From Lichenicola sp050954785 (GTDB taxonomy: Bacteria; Pseudomonadota; Alphaproteobacteria; Acetobacterales; Acetobacteraceae): a stretch of 64,000 nt of DNA. The stretch spans positions 124,001 through 188,000 of the forward strand of contig JBPBQO010000001.1 in NCBI GenBank assembly GCA_050954785.1, in the 5' to 3' direction. Positions 24,129 through 32,319 of this stretch are shown here, in pieces (position 1 is the stretch's first letter; each line of letters opens with the position of its first letter). Made by a program: the position numbers and the translations under genes. The notes below the pieces were generated by a model that was not told the DNA's origin, did not search any database, and was given only the letters and a program-made list of their open reading frames with translations.

Positions 24129-24776
24129 TTGACGATAAGAGCTACACTTCTGCTCGGCAGCCTGTGCCTGCTGTCGACACTTCCTGGATGCCGGTTCGTC
24201 AAGACCGGGAGCGTGACGGCCGGGCAGGCGTCCGGCACGCAGGACCCGAAGGCGCGCGTCGATGCGCTCTGGACGCCGCAACTGCTTGCCTATGCGAAGG
24301 CCAAGGCAGCGCCCTATCCGGAGCTCGCGGCGCAACTCGCCAAATCGCCCGATGACGCAATCAAGGCGCATGGCCATCGCGGCAGCGACGCGGCGGCGAA
24401 ACCGGTATTGTTCACGCAGATCGACGGCACCGTCGTCGACGTCGAGACCGCTAGCCGGGCGGGAACGCTTAGCGTGGATGTCGATGGTGACGGCAAGCCG
24501 GATGTCACGGTGCAGATCGGACCGGTCATTCGCGGTTCCGCCTTGCGCGACGGGCTGGATTTCATCTCGTTCAGCAGCTTTTCCAACCAGATCGATTTCG
24601 CCGATTTCTCGAAGGCGTTGAATGCGCACGTCCGTGACGTGGTGCTGAAGGATTTGCCGCGCGACCAGTTGAAGGGACGCCGCATCTCGATCCTGGGTGC
24701 ATTCTTTGCCGATCCCGCCAATCCAGTCCCGCTGGTGACACCGATCACGATCACCCTGCCGGAGAAGACACCGTGA
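24129..24776 (+). CDS. DUF2291-family lipoprotein
   Basis: The protein of about 215 residues has a lipoprotein signal (TLLLGSLCLLSTLPGC) and a soluble domain rich in short beta segments (VLFTQIDGTVVDVETASRAGTLSVDVDGDGKPDVTVQIGPVI). DUF2291 lipoproteins of unknown role are repeatedly found inside sugar ABC transporter operons, as here between binding protein and ATPase. The TTG at 24129 is taken as start because the signal peptide begins there. The stop overlaps the ATPase GTG by four bases. Confidence 0.78.
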   Translation: MTIRATLLLGSLCLLSTLPGCRFVKTGSVTAGQASGTQDPKARVDALWTPQLLAYAKAKAAPYPELAAQLAKSPDDAIKAHGHRGSDAAAKPVLFTQIDGTVVDVETASRAGTLSVDVDGDGKPDVTVQIGPVIRGSALRDGLDFISFSSFSNQIDFADFSKALNAHVRDVVLKDLPRDQLKGRRISILGAFFADPANPVPLVTPITITLPEKTP

Positions 24777-26323
24777 CCGAGCAGCCGGTCCTGCTGCGGG
24801 TCGACACAGTCAGCAAGGTCTATCCCGGGATCATCGCTCTGCAGGATGTTTCGTTCGACGTCGTCGGCGGCGCCGTGAACGTGCTTGTCGGCGAGAATGG
24901 CGCCGGCAAGTCGACACTGATGAAGGTGATCGCCGGCGTGGTGCAGCCGACCAGCGGCCGTATGCTGATGGACGGCAAGGGGGTCCAGTTCAATTCTCGC
25001 GATGAGGCGATCTCGCGCGGAATCGGGATGGTGTTCCAGGAGCTGAACCTGTTCCCCAACATGAGCGTGGCCGAAAACATCTTCATCGGCCGCGAGATCA
25101 CCCGTCCCGGCCGCGGCATCGACATCAAGCAACAGGAACGCCGCGCCGGGGAGTACCTGCAGCAGCTCGAAGCGGATATCGACCCGACCGGAATGGTCGG
25201 CGACCTGCCAATCGGACAGCAGCAGATCGTCGAGATCGCCAAGGCACTGGCGCAGAATGCCCGCATCCTGATCATGGACGAGCCGACCTCGGCGTTGAGT
25301 TCCGCCGAAACGACGGTGTTGTTCCGGGTGATCGACGAACTGAAGGCGCGCGGCGTCGGCATCGTCTACATCTCGCACCGGCTCGAGGAGCTGATCAAAA
25401 TCGGTGATTATGTCACCACCCTGCGTGACGGGCGGGTTACCGGCGGCGCGCGCATGGCCGAGATCGACCTGCCCTGGATCATCCGCAAGATGATCGGCGG
25501 CGAGGCCAAGGATTTCCCGAAAGCGGACGGTCATCGCATCGGTGCGGAGGTGTTTCGCGCCGAGGAGATCACGCTGCCGAGCCTGTCCGGCGGCTACAAG
25601 GTCGATCATGTGTCGCTGTCGGTACGCAAGGGCGAGATCGTCGGCATCTACGGGCTGATGGGCGCCGGACGCTCGGAGTTCTTCGACTGCGTGATGGGGC
25701 GCCACACCCATTCCGCCGGCCGCATCTTCATCGATGGCGAACTGGTGCGCGAGCGCGACGTCAGCGGCCGGATCCGGCGCGGCCTGGCGTTGATCCCCGA
25801 GGACCGGCAGCGCGAGGGACTGGTCTCGATCCTGTCGATCGCCACCAACATGACGATGGCCAGCCTCGCCCGCTACACCAGCGTGTTCCATATCAGGCGC
25901 GAACGCGAGGCGGCTGCGGTTGCCGCCACCATACGCGACCTGTCGATCAAGGCGCCGTATCCGGACCTGCCGGTCTCGTCGATGAGCGGCGGCAACCAGC
26001 AGAAGGTGGTGATCGCGAAAGCGCTGATGACCAGTCCCAAGATCCTGCTGATGGACGAGCCGTCGCGCGGCATCGACATCGGTGCCAAGGCCGACGTGTT
26101 CCGCACCATGCGCAGGCTTGCGGCCGATGGGCTCGGCATCCTGTTCGTCACCTCCGACCTGGAGGAAGTCATGGCGCTGTCCGACCGGATCGCGGTGATG
26201 AGCAATGGCCGCGTCACCCGGTTGTTCGAGCCCGGCGAGGCCACCGAGGATGCGGTCGTGCTGGCATCGTCGGTCGGGCACGGCACCCATTCCCATTCAA
26301 GTCCTGCGAGTGTCACGTCATGA
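24773..26323 (+). CDS. Sugar ABC transporter ATP-binding protein (RbsA-type)
   Basis: The 516-residue protein contains two fused nucleotide-binding domains. The first has Walker A GENGAGKST near residue 40, LPIGQQQIVEIAKAL and LIMDEPTSAL. The second has the degenerate GLMGAGRSEF loop normal for RbsA/MglA and an intact SGGNQQKVVIAKALM and DEPSRGIDIG. It powers import of the sugar with the adjacent permease. GTG start overlaps the DUF2291 stop; its own stop overlaps the permease ATG. Confidence 0.95.
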   Translation: MTEQPVLLRVDTVSKVYPGIIALQDVSFDVVGGAVNVLVGENGAGKSTLMKVIAGVVQPTSGRMLMDGKGVQFNSRDEAISRGIGMVFQELNLFPNMSVAENIFIGREITRPGRGIDIKQQERRAGEYLQQLEADIDPTGMVGDLPIGQQQIVEIAKALAQNARILIMDEPTSALSSAETTVLFRVIDELKARGVGIVYISHRLEELIKIGDYVTTLRDGRVTGGARMAEIDLPWIIRKMIGGEAKDFPKADGHRIGAEVFRAEEITLPSLSGGYKVDHVSLSVRKGEIVGIYGLMGAGRSEFFDCVMGRHTHSAGRIFIDGELVRERDVSGRIRRGLALIPEDRQREGLVSILSIATNMTMASLARYTSVFHIRREREAAAVAATIRDLSIKAPYPDLPVSSMSGGNQQKVVIAKALMTSPKILLMDEPSRGIDIGAKADVFRTMRRLAADGLGILFVTSDLEEVMALSDRIAVMSNGRVTRLFEPGEATEDAVVLASSVGHGTHSHSSPASVTS

Positions 26324-27384
26324 GCGCTACCATCGAAACCACCCGCCAGGACGTGAAGCCTGCTTTCTCGCTCGGGCTGCAACTGCTCAAGCTGCGCACC
26401 TTCATCGCCCTGTTCGTCGTGGTGGTGTTCTTCGGACTGGCCGCGCCGAACTTCGCCAGTGCCGCCAACGTGATCCTGATTTCCAAGCAGGTGGCGATCA
26501 ACGCGATCCTGTCGCTCGGCATGACGTTCGTGATCATCACCGGCGGCATCGACCTGTCGATCGGCTCGATCGTCGGTCTGTCCGGCATGATGGCCGGCGG
26601 ACTGATCCTGCACGGCTTCGACACGCATCTTGGCTACACGATCTATTTCAACGTGGTCGAGACCTGCCTGATCACGCTGGTGCTCGGCGTGCTGATCGGC
26701 GCGATCAATGGATGGCTGATCACCAAGCTCAATGTGGCACCGTTCATCGCCACGCTCGGGATGCTCTACATCGCACGCGGTGCGGCGCTGCTGTCGTCCA
26801 ACGGCGACACGTTCTCCAACCTGGTCGGGCGCAAGGAGTTCGGAAACCAGGGTTTCCCGTTCCTCGGCGAGGGCACGATCCTGGGCCTGCCGGTCGCCAT
26901 CTGGATGATGATCGTGCTGGGACTGGTGGCGGCCTACGTCGCGGTGCGCACGCCGCTCGGCCGCTATATCTACGCAGTCGGCGGCAACGAGCGTGCGGCG
27001 GGTCTGTCAGGCATCCGCGTCAACCACGTGAAGATGATCGTCTACATGTTCAGCGGCTTCTGTGCCGCGGTCGTCGGGCTGGTCATTACCTCGCAGCTAG
27101 TTGCAGCGCAGCCGGCCACCGGTGAAACCTTCGAGCTGACCGCGATCGCGGCGGTGGTGCTGGGCGGCACGTCGATGTCCGGTGGTCGCGGCACGATCGG
27201 CGGCACCATCATCGGCGCCTTCGTCATCGGCATCCTGTCCGAGGGGCTGGTGATGATGGGGGTCAGCACCTTCTGGCAGATCGTGGTGAAGGGACTGGTG
27301 ATCATTCTCGCGGTGGTGGTGGACCAGGCACAGCGCAAGCTGCAGGCGCGTGCGGTGCTGCGCCAAGTGGCGAAGGCAGGTTGA
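26320..27384 (+). CDS. Sugar ABC transporter permease (RbsC-type)
   Basis: The 354-residue protein has eight to ten predicted helices and RbsC-family motifs: ISKQVAINAILSLGMTFVIITGGIDLSIGSIVGLSG, NGWLITKLNVAPFIATLGMLYIARG, and the cytoplasmic EAA-like loop followed by AVGGNERAAGLSGI. The C-terminal part has LGGTSMSGGRGTIGGTIIGA. It pairs with the RbsA-type ATPase, with which it overlaps by four bases. Confidence 0.95.
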   Translation: MSATIETTRQDVKPAFSLGLQLLKLRTFIALFVVVVFFGLAAPNFASAANVILISKQVAINAILSLGMTFVIITGGIDLSIGSIVGLSGMMAGGLILHGFDTHLGYTIYFNVVETCLITLVLGVLIGAINGWLITKLNVAPFIATLGMLYIARGAALLSSNGDTFSNLVGRKEFGNQGFPFLGEGTILGLPVAIWMMIVLGLVAAYVAVRTPLGRYIYAVGGNERAAGLSGIRVNHVKMIVYMFSGFCAAVVGLVITSQLVAAQPATGETFELTAIAAVVLGGTSMSGGRGTIGGTIIGAFVIGILSEGLVMMGVSTFWQIVVKGLVIILAVVVDQAQRKLQARAVLRQVAKAG

Positions 27385-28427
27385 TGCAGACCGGGGCCAC
27401 TCCCAAGCTACGCGGCGCGCTGATCGGCTGCGGCTTCTTCGCGGTCAACCAGATGCACGGCTGGGCCGATCTGCCGGACGTCGAGATCGTGGCGCTGTGC
27501 GACCGCGATCCGGCCCGGCTGGCGCAGTTCGGTGAACAGTTCGGGGTGGCGGCGCGCTACCAGGACGCCGAACGGATGCTGGCGACGGAACGGCTCGACT
27601 TCGTCGACATCGCCACCACGCCGCCGAGCCATCGGGCGCTGGTCGAGCTGGCGGCACGGCATGGCGTCGCGATCATCTGCCAGAAGCCGATCGCGCCGAC
27701 GCTGGAGGATGCGCGTGCCATGGTGCAGGCCGCCGCCGATGCTTCCGTGCCGTTCATGGTGCATGAGAATTTCCGCTGGCAGACACCGATCCTGGCAGTG
27801 AAGCAGGCGATCCAGGCCGGCCGGATCGGCACGCCGTTCTGGGGCCGGGTCTCGTTCCGCTCGGGCTTCGACGTGTATGCGGCGCAGCCCTATCTCGCGA
27901 CCGGCGCCCGCTTCATCATCGAGGATCTGGGCATCCACAGCCTCGACATCGCACGGTTCCTGTTGGGCGACGCGCTGGCGATCACCGCACGCACCCGTCG
28001 GGTCAACCCGGCCATCGCCGGCGAGGACGTGGCGACCATGCTGCTGGACCATGTCGGCGGCGTGACCTCGGTGGTGGATTGCTCGTATGCCAGCCCGCAG
28101 GAGCATGAGCCGTTCCCGGAGACCTTCGTCGAGATCGATGGCGACGCCGGAATTTTGCGCCTCGGCCGGGATTATCGCCTGACGATTTCCGGGCGCAACG
28201 GGACGGTCATCGAGGACGTGTCGCCGCCGTTGCTGCCGTGGGCGTCGCGGCCCTGGCACAACATCCAGGAGAGCGTGTTCAACATCCAGCGCCACTGGGT
28301 GGAGGCCCTGCGCGCCGGCCGTGAGCCCGATACGTCCGGGCGCGACAACCTGCAGACGTTCGCGCTGGTGCAGGCGGCCTATCTCAGTGCGGAACGCGGC
28401 CAGACCGTCCGCCTCGAGACGCTGTGA
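27384..28427 (+). CDS. apsD: Gfo/Idh/MocA oxidoreductase, D-apiose dehydrogenase-like
   Basis: The 347-residue protein has an N-terminal Rossmann domain (GALIGCGFFAVNQMHGW, then VEIVALCDRDPARL) and the conserved catalytic Lys in the EKP-like motif CQKPIAP near residue 102. D-apiose dehydrogenase (ApsD), a member of this family, oxidises D-apiose to apionolactone. The gene follows the sugar permease and precedes a lactonase-like gene, consistent with that step. ATG 27384 is preferred over TTG 27381, which overlaps the permease stop. Confidence 0.75.
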   Translation: MQTGATPKLRGALIGCGFFAVNQMHGWADLPDVEIVALCDRDPARLAQFGEQFGVAARYQDAERMLATERLDFVDIATTPPSHRALVELAARHGVAIICQKPIAPTLEDARAMVQAAADASVPFMVHENFRWQTPILAVKQAIQAGRIGTPFWGRVSFRSGFDVYAAQPYLATGARFIIEDLGIHSLDIARFLLGDALAITARTRRVNPAIAGEDVATMLLDHVGGVTSVVDCSYASPQEHEPFPETFVEIDGDAGILRLGRDYRLTISGRNGTVIEDVSPPLLPWASRPWHNIQESVFNIQRHWVEALRAGREPDTSGRDNLQTFALVQAAYLSAERGQTVRLETL

Positions 28428-30351
28428 CCGAGCACGCGGCATTGCTGCGTCGGCGTCTCGGCACCGATGAACCGTCGCCGGATGCGCTGACGCTTGCCGC
28501 CGGGCTGCTGCAGGCCACGTTCGTCGAGGGTGGTCTGCGCACGATCCGCTACGACGGGATCGAGGTTCTGCGTGCCGTCGCCTATGTGGTGCGCGACAAG
28601 GATTGGGGAACCTATGCGCCGGTTCTGCAGGATTGCCGGGTCACGCAGGATGCGGAAGGTTTTCGAGTCGTCTACCGGGCCAAGTGCAACGATTTCGAAA
28701 CCGGCCAGTCGCTCGACTACACGGCTACCATCGCGGGTACGCCGGATGGCTGGTTGACGTTCGAGGTGTCGGCCGTTCCCGAGGCCGATTTCCTGACCAC
28801 GCGCTGTGGCTTCGCGGTGCTGCATCCGTTATCCGGCGTCGTCGGTGGGCGGGCCACGGTAGAGCACGTCGACGGCAGTATCGAGGAAGGGATTTTCCCC
28901 GAACTGATCGCGCCGTGGCAGCCGTTCCGCGACATACGGGCGATCACCCACGATCCGGTACCTGGCCTGGAGGCGCGGTGTCTTCTGCAGGGCGACGTGT
29001 TCGAGATGGAGGACCAGCGCGCCTGGTCCGACGCGTCGTTCAAGACCTATGTCCGGCCGTTGGCATTGCCTTGGCCCTACGAATTGCCCGGCGGAATTGC
29101 GAACCGGCAGAGCGTGACCCTGGAGATCCGCGACCGGCGATCGGTCGCCATCCAAGCGGCGCGAGCCGAGCCGGCGCCGATCCTCGTGACGATCGGCAGG
29201 ACCTGCGGCAGCATGCCGCGGGTCGGGCTGGTGTTTCATCCCGATCAGGCGGCGACGGTCCTTCGCCATCCGGACCTGCTTGCCGAGATCGTGCCTCAGC
29301 TTCTGCTTTTCCATTTCGATCCGCTCGCGGGGCATGATGTTGCCGACCTCGAGGCGTTCGGAAAAATTGCCGGATTGGGCGAGGTGCCTGAAATCTGCCT
29401 CGAAGTCGCGTTGCCCGGTCGGAAAGAACCCGCACATGAGCTGCGCCGGCTGGCAGATGCGGTCGCCGGGTCGGGCCTGTCGCTGACATCCCTGATGGTG
29501 TCGCCGGCGGTAGACCGGCAGTCGACGCCGCCGGGCAGCACGTGGCCGGATTGCCCGCCACTGGCCGATATCTACCAGGCGGCGCGAGTGGCGTTTCCCG
29601 ACATTCTGCTGGGTGGCGGCATGCTCAGCTACTTCACCGAGCTGAACCGAAAGCCACCGCCGGTCGCGATGCTGGATTTCGTATCGCATTGCACCTGCCC
29701 GATCGTGCACGCCTCGGACGATCTTTCGGTGATGCAAAGCCTGGAGGCCTTGCCGCATATTTCGGTTCCGCCCGCGCGATCATCGGCAATGGTCGGCCCT
29801 ATCGTATCGGCCCATCGACGATCGGAATGCGGCAGAACCCGTATGGATCACGGGTGATCCTGAACCCGGACGGGGTGCGGATGACGATGACCGATCACGA
29901 CCCACGCCAGCGCGGTCTGTTCGCGGCGGCCTGGAGCGTCGGTTACCTGGCGGCCACCGAAGCGGAGCAGCTCGACAGCCTGGTGCCGGCCGCGTTGACC
30001 GGGTCGCTTGGGATTGCGGAGGAACAGCCGGACGGCAGCATCCATCGCCATCCTGTTTTCGACGTGGTCAGGGACTTCGCGCAGGCGGCGGGTCAGCCAC
30101 GCCGTACGTGTCGCGCCGACACGCCGAATACGATCGCGGCTGTCGCGACCGTTCGCGACGATGGCACCACGGTGTTGTGGCTCGCCAACCTGACGGCAGA
30201 CGCACAATCGGTTCGAATTGTGGGGCTTGAGGACTTCAGCGTTGGGATGCGTCTTGACGATGATGCATCTCGAACCTGGATCGATCATGTGGCTGTGACC
30301 GACCACGTGATCCTTAGCCCGTATTCGGTGGTCAGCCTGCAAGGCAGGTAG
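28424..30351 (+). pseudogene. apnL: D-apionate lactonase-like gene, frameshifted
   Basis: One long coding region is split between two frames. Frame one runs from GTG 28424 and carries EGIFPELIAPWQPFRDI and HASDDLSVMQSLEALPHI, then drifts into unrelated sequence to a stop at 29857. The continuation, SARAIIGNGRPYRIGPSTIGM and NPYGSRVILNPDG, is in the next frame to 30351. The switch lies near 29759-29764, as if one base were missing. Together they would make about 640 residues, the size expected for ApnL, which opens apionolactone. It could be a real inactivating mutation or a sequencing error; no slippery heptamer is present. Confidence 0.65.
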
Positions 30352-30364
30352 ACACCACCAACTG

Positions 30365-31144
30365 TCAGCTGCGTTGCGAGGATTTAGCCGCTTTTCGCGC
30401 CGGTTTCTTAGCTAAATCAGCGTTCGGCGATATGCGATCGGTTTGATGCACGTACAACGTGCTGGACCGTTGCAGATGCTTGATCATGGTGGCTTCGGCT
30501 TTGTCGGGATCGTGTGCGGCGATGCAGTCGACGATCTCCTCATGCTCGGCGATCGTCACGTTTTCCTTGCCCGACCAGTGCAGCATCTCGGTATGGTAGC
30601 TCCGCAGCCATCCCAGCATTGCCCGGCTGACGGCTTCGAAAATCGGGTTGCGCGCGCTCGCGGCGATCATCACATGGAATTCCATGTCCTGCTCGATGAA
30701 GCTCGTGATGTCATCGGTCATGACGGACTGCCGCTCGATGGCTTGCCGCAGGGCAGTCACCTCGGCCTGCGTCGCGGCTTCCGCGGCAGCGCGTACCATG
30801 CCCCGTTCGAAGAACAGCCGTGCATCGAGCAGGTGATTCAGGGATTTCGAGGAGCCCGACAGCATCAATTGCGCGGGAAGGTCGATCTGGCGAAACAGCG
30901 AGGCCGGCGTCAGGGCGCAAACACGCGCACGCTCGCCATGCGAGATGCTGATGAGACCGAGATTGCTCAATGCATGCATCGCCTCGCGGATGGCGGGGCG
31001 TCCCACGCCGAAGCGTTCCATGAGATCGCGTTCGGACGGCAGCGTATCGCCAATCTTGAGCTCTCCGCCGAGAATGATGGTCTTGAGGCGGTCGAAGATC
31101 TCGTCCGACAGCTTTCGACGGACAATCTGCTCGCTTGAACTCAT
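30365..31144 (-). CDS. GntR-family (FadR/FCD) transcriptional regulator
   Basis: The 259-residue protein has an N-terminal winged helix (GDTLPSERDLMERFGVGRPAIREAMHALSNLGLI) and a C-terminal all-helical FCD domain with the metal-site residues in DARLFFERGMVRAAAE, EQDMEFHVMIAASARNP and EHEEIVDCI. FCD regulators control sugar-acid and sugar catabolism. It converges on the lactonase gene and probably regulates the island. The ATG at 31144 gives the normal family length; a longer frame adds 18 unrelated residues. The tail is Lys-rich. Confidence 0.92.
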   Translation of the reverse strand: MSSSEQIVRRKLSDEIFDRLKTIILGGELKIGDTLPSERDLMERFGVGRPAIREAMHALSNLGLISISHGERARVCALTPASLFRQIDLPAQLMLSGSSKSLNHLLDARLFFERGMVRAAAEAATQAEVTALRQAIERQSVMTDDITSFIEQDMEFHVMIAASARNPIFEAVSRAMLGWLRSYHTEMLHWSGKENVTIAEHEEIVDCIAAHDPDKAEATMIKHLQRSSTLYVHQTDRISPNADLAKKPARKAAKSSQRS

Positions 31145-31160
31145 CCGGAACACCTTCGAG

Positions 31161-31182
31161 ATTGTCCTTGTCCGGTGGCAAG
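31161..31182. promoter_or_regulatory. Candidate GntR operator in divergent promoter
   Basis: Between the regulator and the aldo-keto reductase, ATTGTCC at 31161-31167 runs into a near-palindrome CTTGTC-CGGT-GGCAAG at 31167-31182. A GGACAAT copy follows at 31216-31222 and a TTGGACAAG at about 31265. The repeated TTGTCC/GGACAA word suggests a regulator site, unproven. Confidence 0.35.
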
Positions 31183-31319
31183 CGAACTCGTTTTTCAAGC
31201 AACCGTCGGATACACGGACAATTTAACATGGGCGCTGTCGACATGCCAGCGCATCGGCGGATTGTTGGACAAGGCCTGAACTCGGGCCAATACTGGATCA
31301 TAAGACGGAGATGTTCGAC

Positions 31320-32306
31320 ATGAAGATGCGCAGGCTGGGTCGTGATGGACCCGAGGTTTCGGCTCTCGGACTGGGCTGTATGGGAATGTCCGATTTCTAT
31401 GGTCAGCGTGATCATCAGGAAAGTGTCAGGACACTGCATCGTGCGGTCGAGCTCGGCGTCACGTTTTTCGACAGTGCCGATGTCTATGGAAACGGTGCGA
31501 ACGAGGAACTGGTCGGTCGCGAACTGCGAGGCATGCGCGACCGCGTGTTCATCGCGACGAAGTTTGCCAATACCTGGGGGCCGAACGGCGAACGGACCGG
31601 GATAAGCGGCAAGCCGGATTACGTTCGGTCGGCCTGCGACGCGAGCCTCAAGCGGCTCGGCCTCGACGTGATCGACCTGTATTATCAGCACCGTGTCGAT
31701 CCGAAGACGCCGATCGAGGAAACCGTCGGCGCAATGGCGGATCTCGTGAAGGCCGGCAAGGTTCGCTTCCTCGGCCTGTCCGAAGCGTCGGCAGCGACGA
31801 TCAGGCGGGCACATGTCGTGCATCCGATCACCGCCCTGCAAACCGAGTATTCGCTGTGGTCCCGCGACCCTGAGGAATCGATCCTGCCGACGCTGCGCGA
31901 ACTCGGGATCGGCTTCGTGCCCTACAGCCCGCTGGGCCGAGGCTTTCTTACCGGACAGATCAAGTCGCCCGACGATCTGGAAAAGGATGACTGGCGGCGT
32001 AACTCGCCCCGCTTCCAGGGCGAAGCGTTCACGAAGAACCTCGATCTGGTGGAAAAACTGAAGCAGCTTACCGAGACTAAGGGCTGCACGCCGGGCCAGT
32101 TGGCGCTCGCCTGGGTGCTGGCACAGGGCGACGACGTGGTGCCCATCCCAGGAACCAAGAAAGTCCGGTATCTCGAGGAAAATCTCGCCGCGGCAAACCT
32201 CGTGCTGAGCGCGGACGACTTGACTGCTATTGCCCAGCTTCTGCCGGTCGGTTCCGCCAGCGGCGAGCGTTATCCTGCAGCAGGCATGCAGGCGGTGAAC
32301 GGGTAG
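31320..32306 (+). CDS. Aldo/keto reductase
   Basis: The 328-residue NADPH-dependent reductase shows the AKR catalytic tetrad: Asp and Tyr in DSADVYGNGANEELVG, Lys in FIATKF and His in LYYQHRVDP. The C-terminal coenzyme motif VVPIPGTKKVRYLEEN is present. It resembles AKR13-type enzymes (YakC family). Divergent from the GntR regulator, it may belong to the sugar island, reducing a carbonyl intermediate, or may be independent. ATG 31320 is chosen because GGAG lies nine bases upstream. Confidence 0.9.
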   Translation: MKMRRLGRDGPEVSALGLGCMGMSDFYGQRDHQESVRTLHRAVELGVTFFDSADVYGNGANEELVGRELRGMRDRVFIATKFANTWGPNGERTGISGKPDYVRSACDASLKRLGLDVIDLYYQHRVDPKTPIEETVGAMADLVKAGKVRFLGLSEASAATIRRAHVVHPITALQTEYSLWSRDPEESILPTLRELGIGFVPYSPLGRGFLTGQIKSPDDLEKDDWRRNSPRFQGEAFTKNLDLVEKLKQLTETKGCTPGQLALAWVLAQGDDVVPIPGTKKVRYLEENLAAANLVLSADDLTAIAQLLPVGSASGERYPAAGMQAVNG

Positions 32307-32319
32307 GCGTCGCAGCCGG

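Noticed and set aside
29759..29764. Programmed -1 frameshifting in the lactonase-like gene
   Set aside because: No X-XXY-YYZ slippery heptamer and no clear downstream stimulatory hairpin were seen; mutation or sequencing error is simpler.
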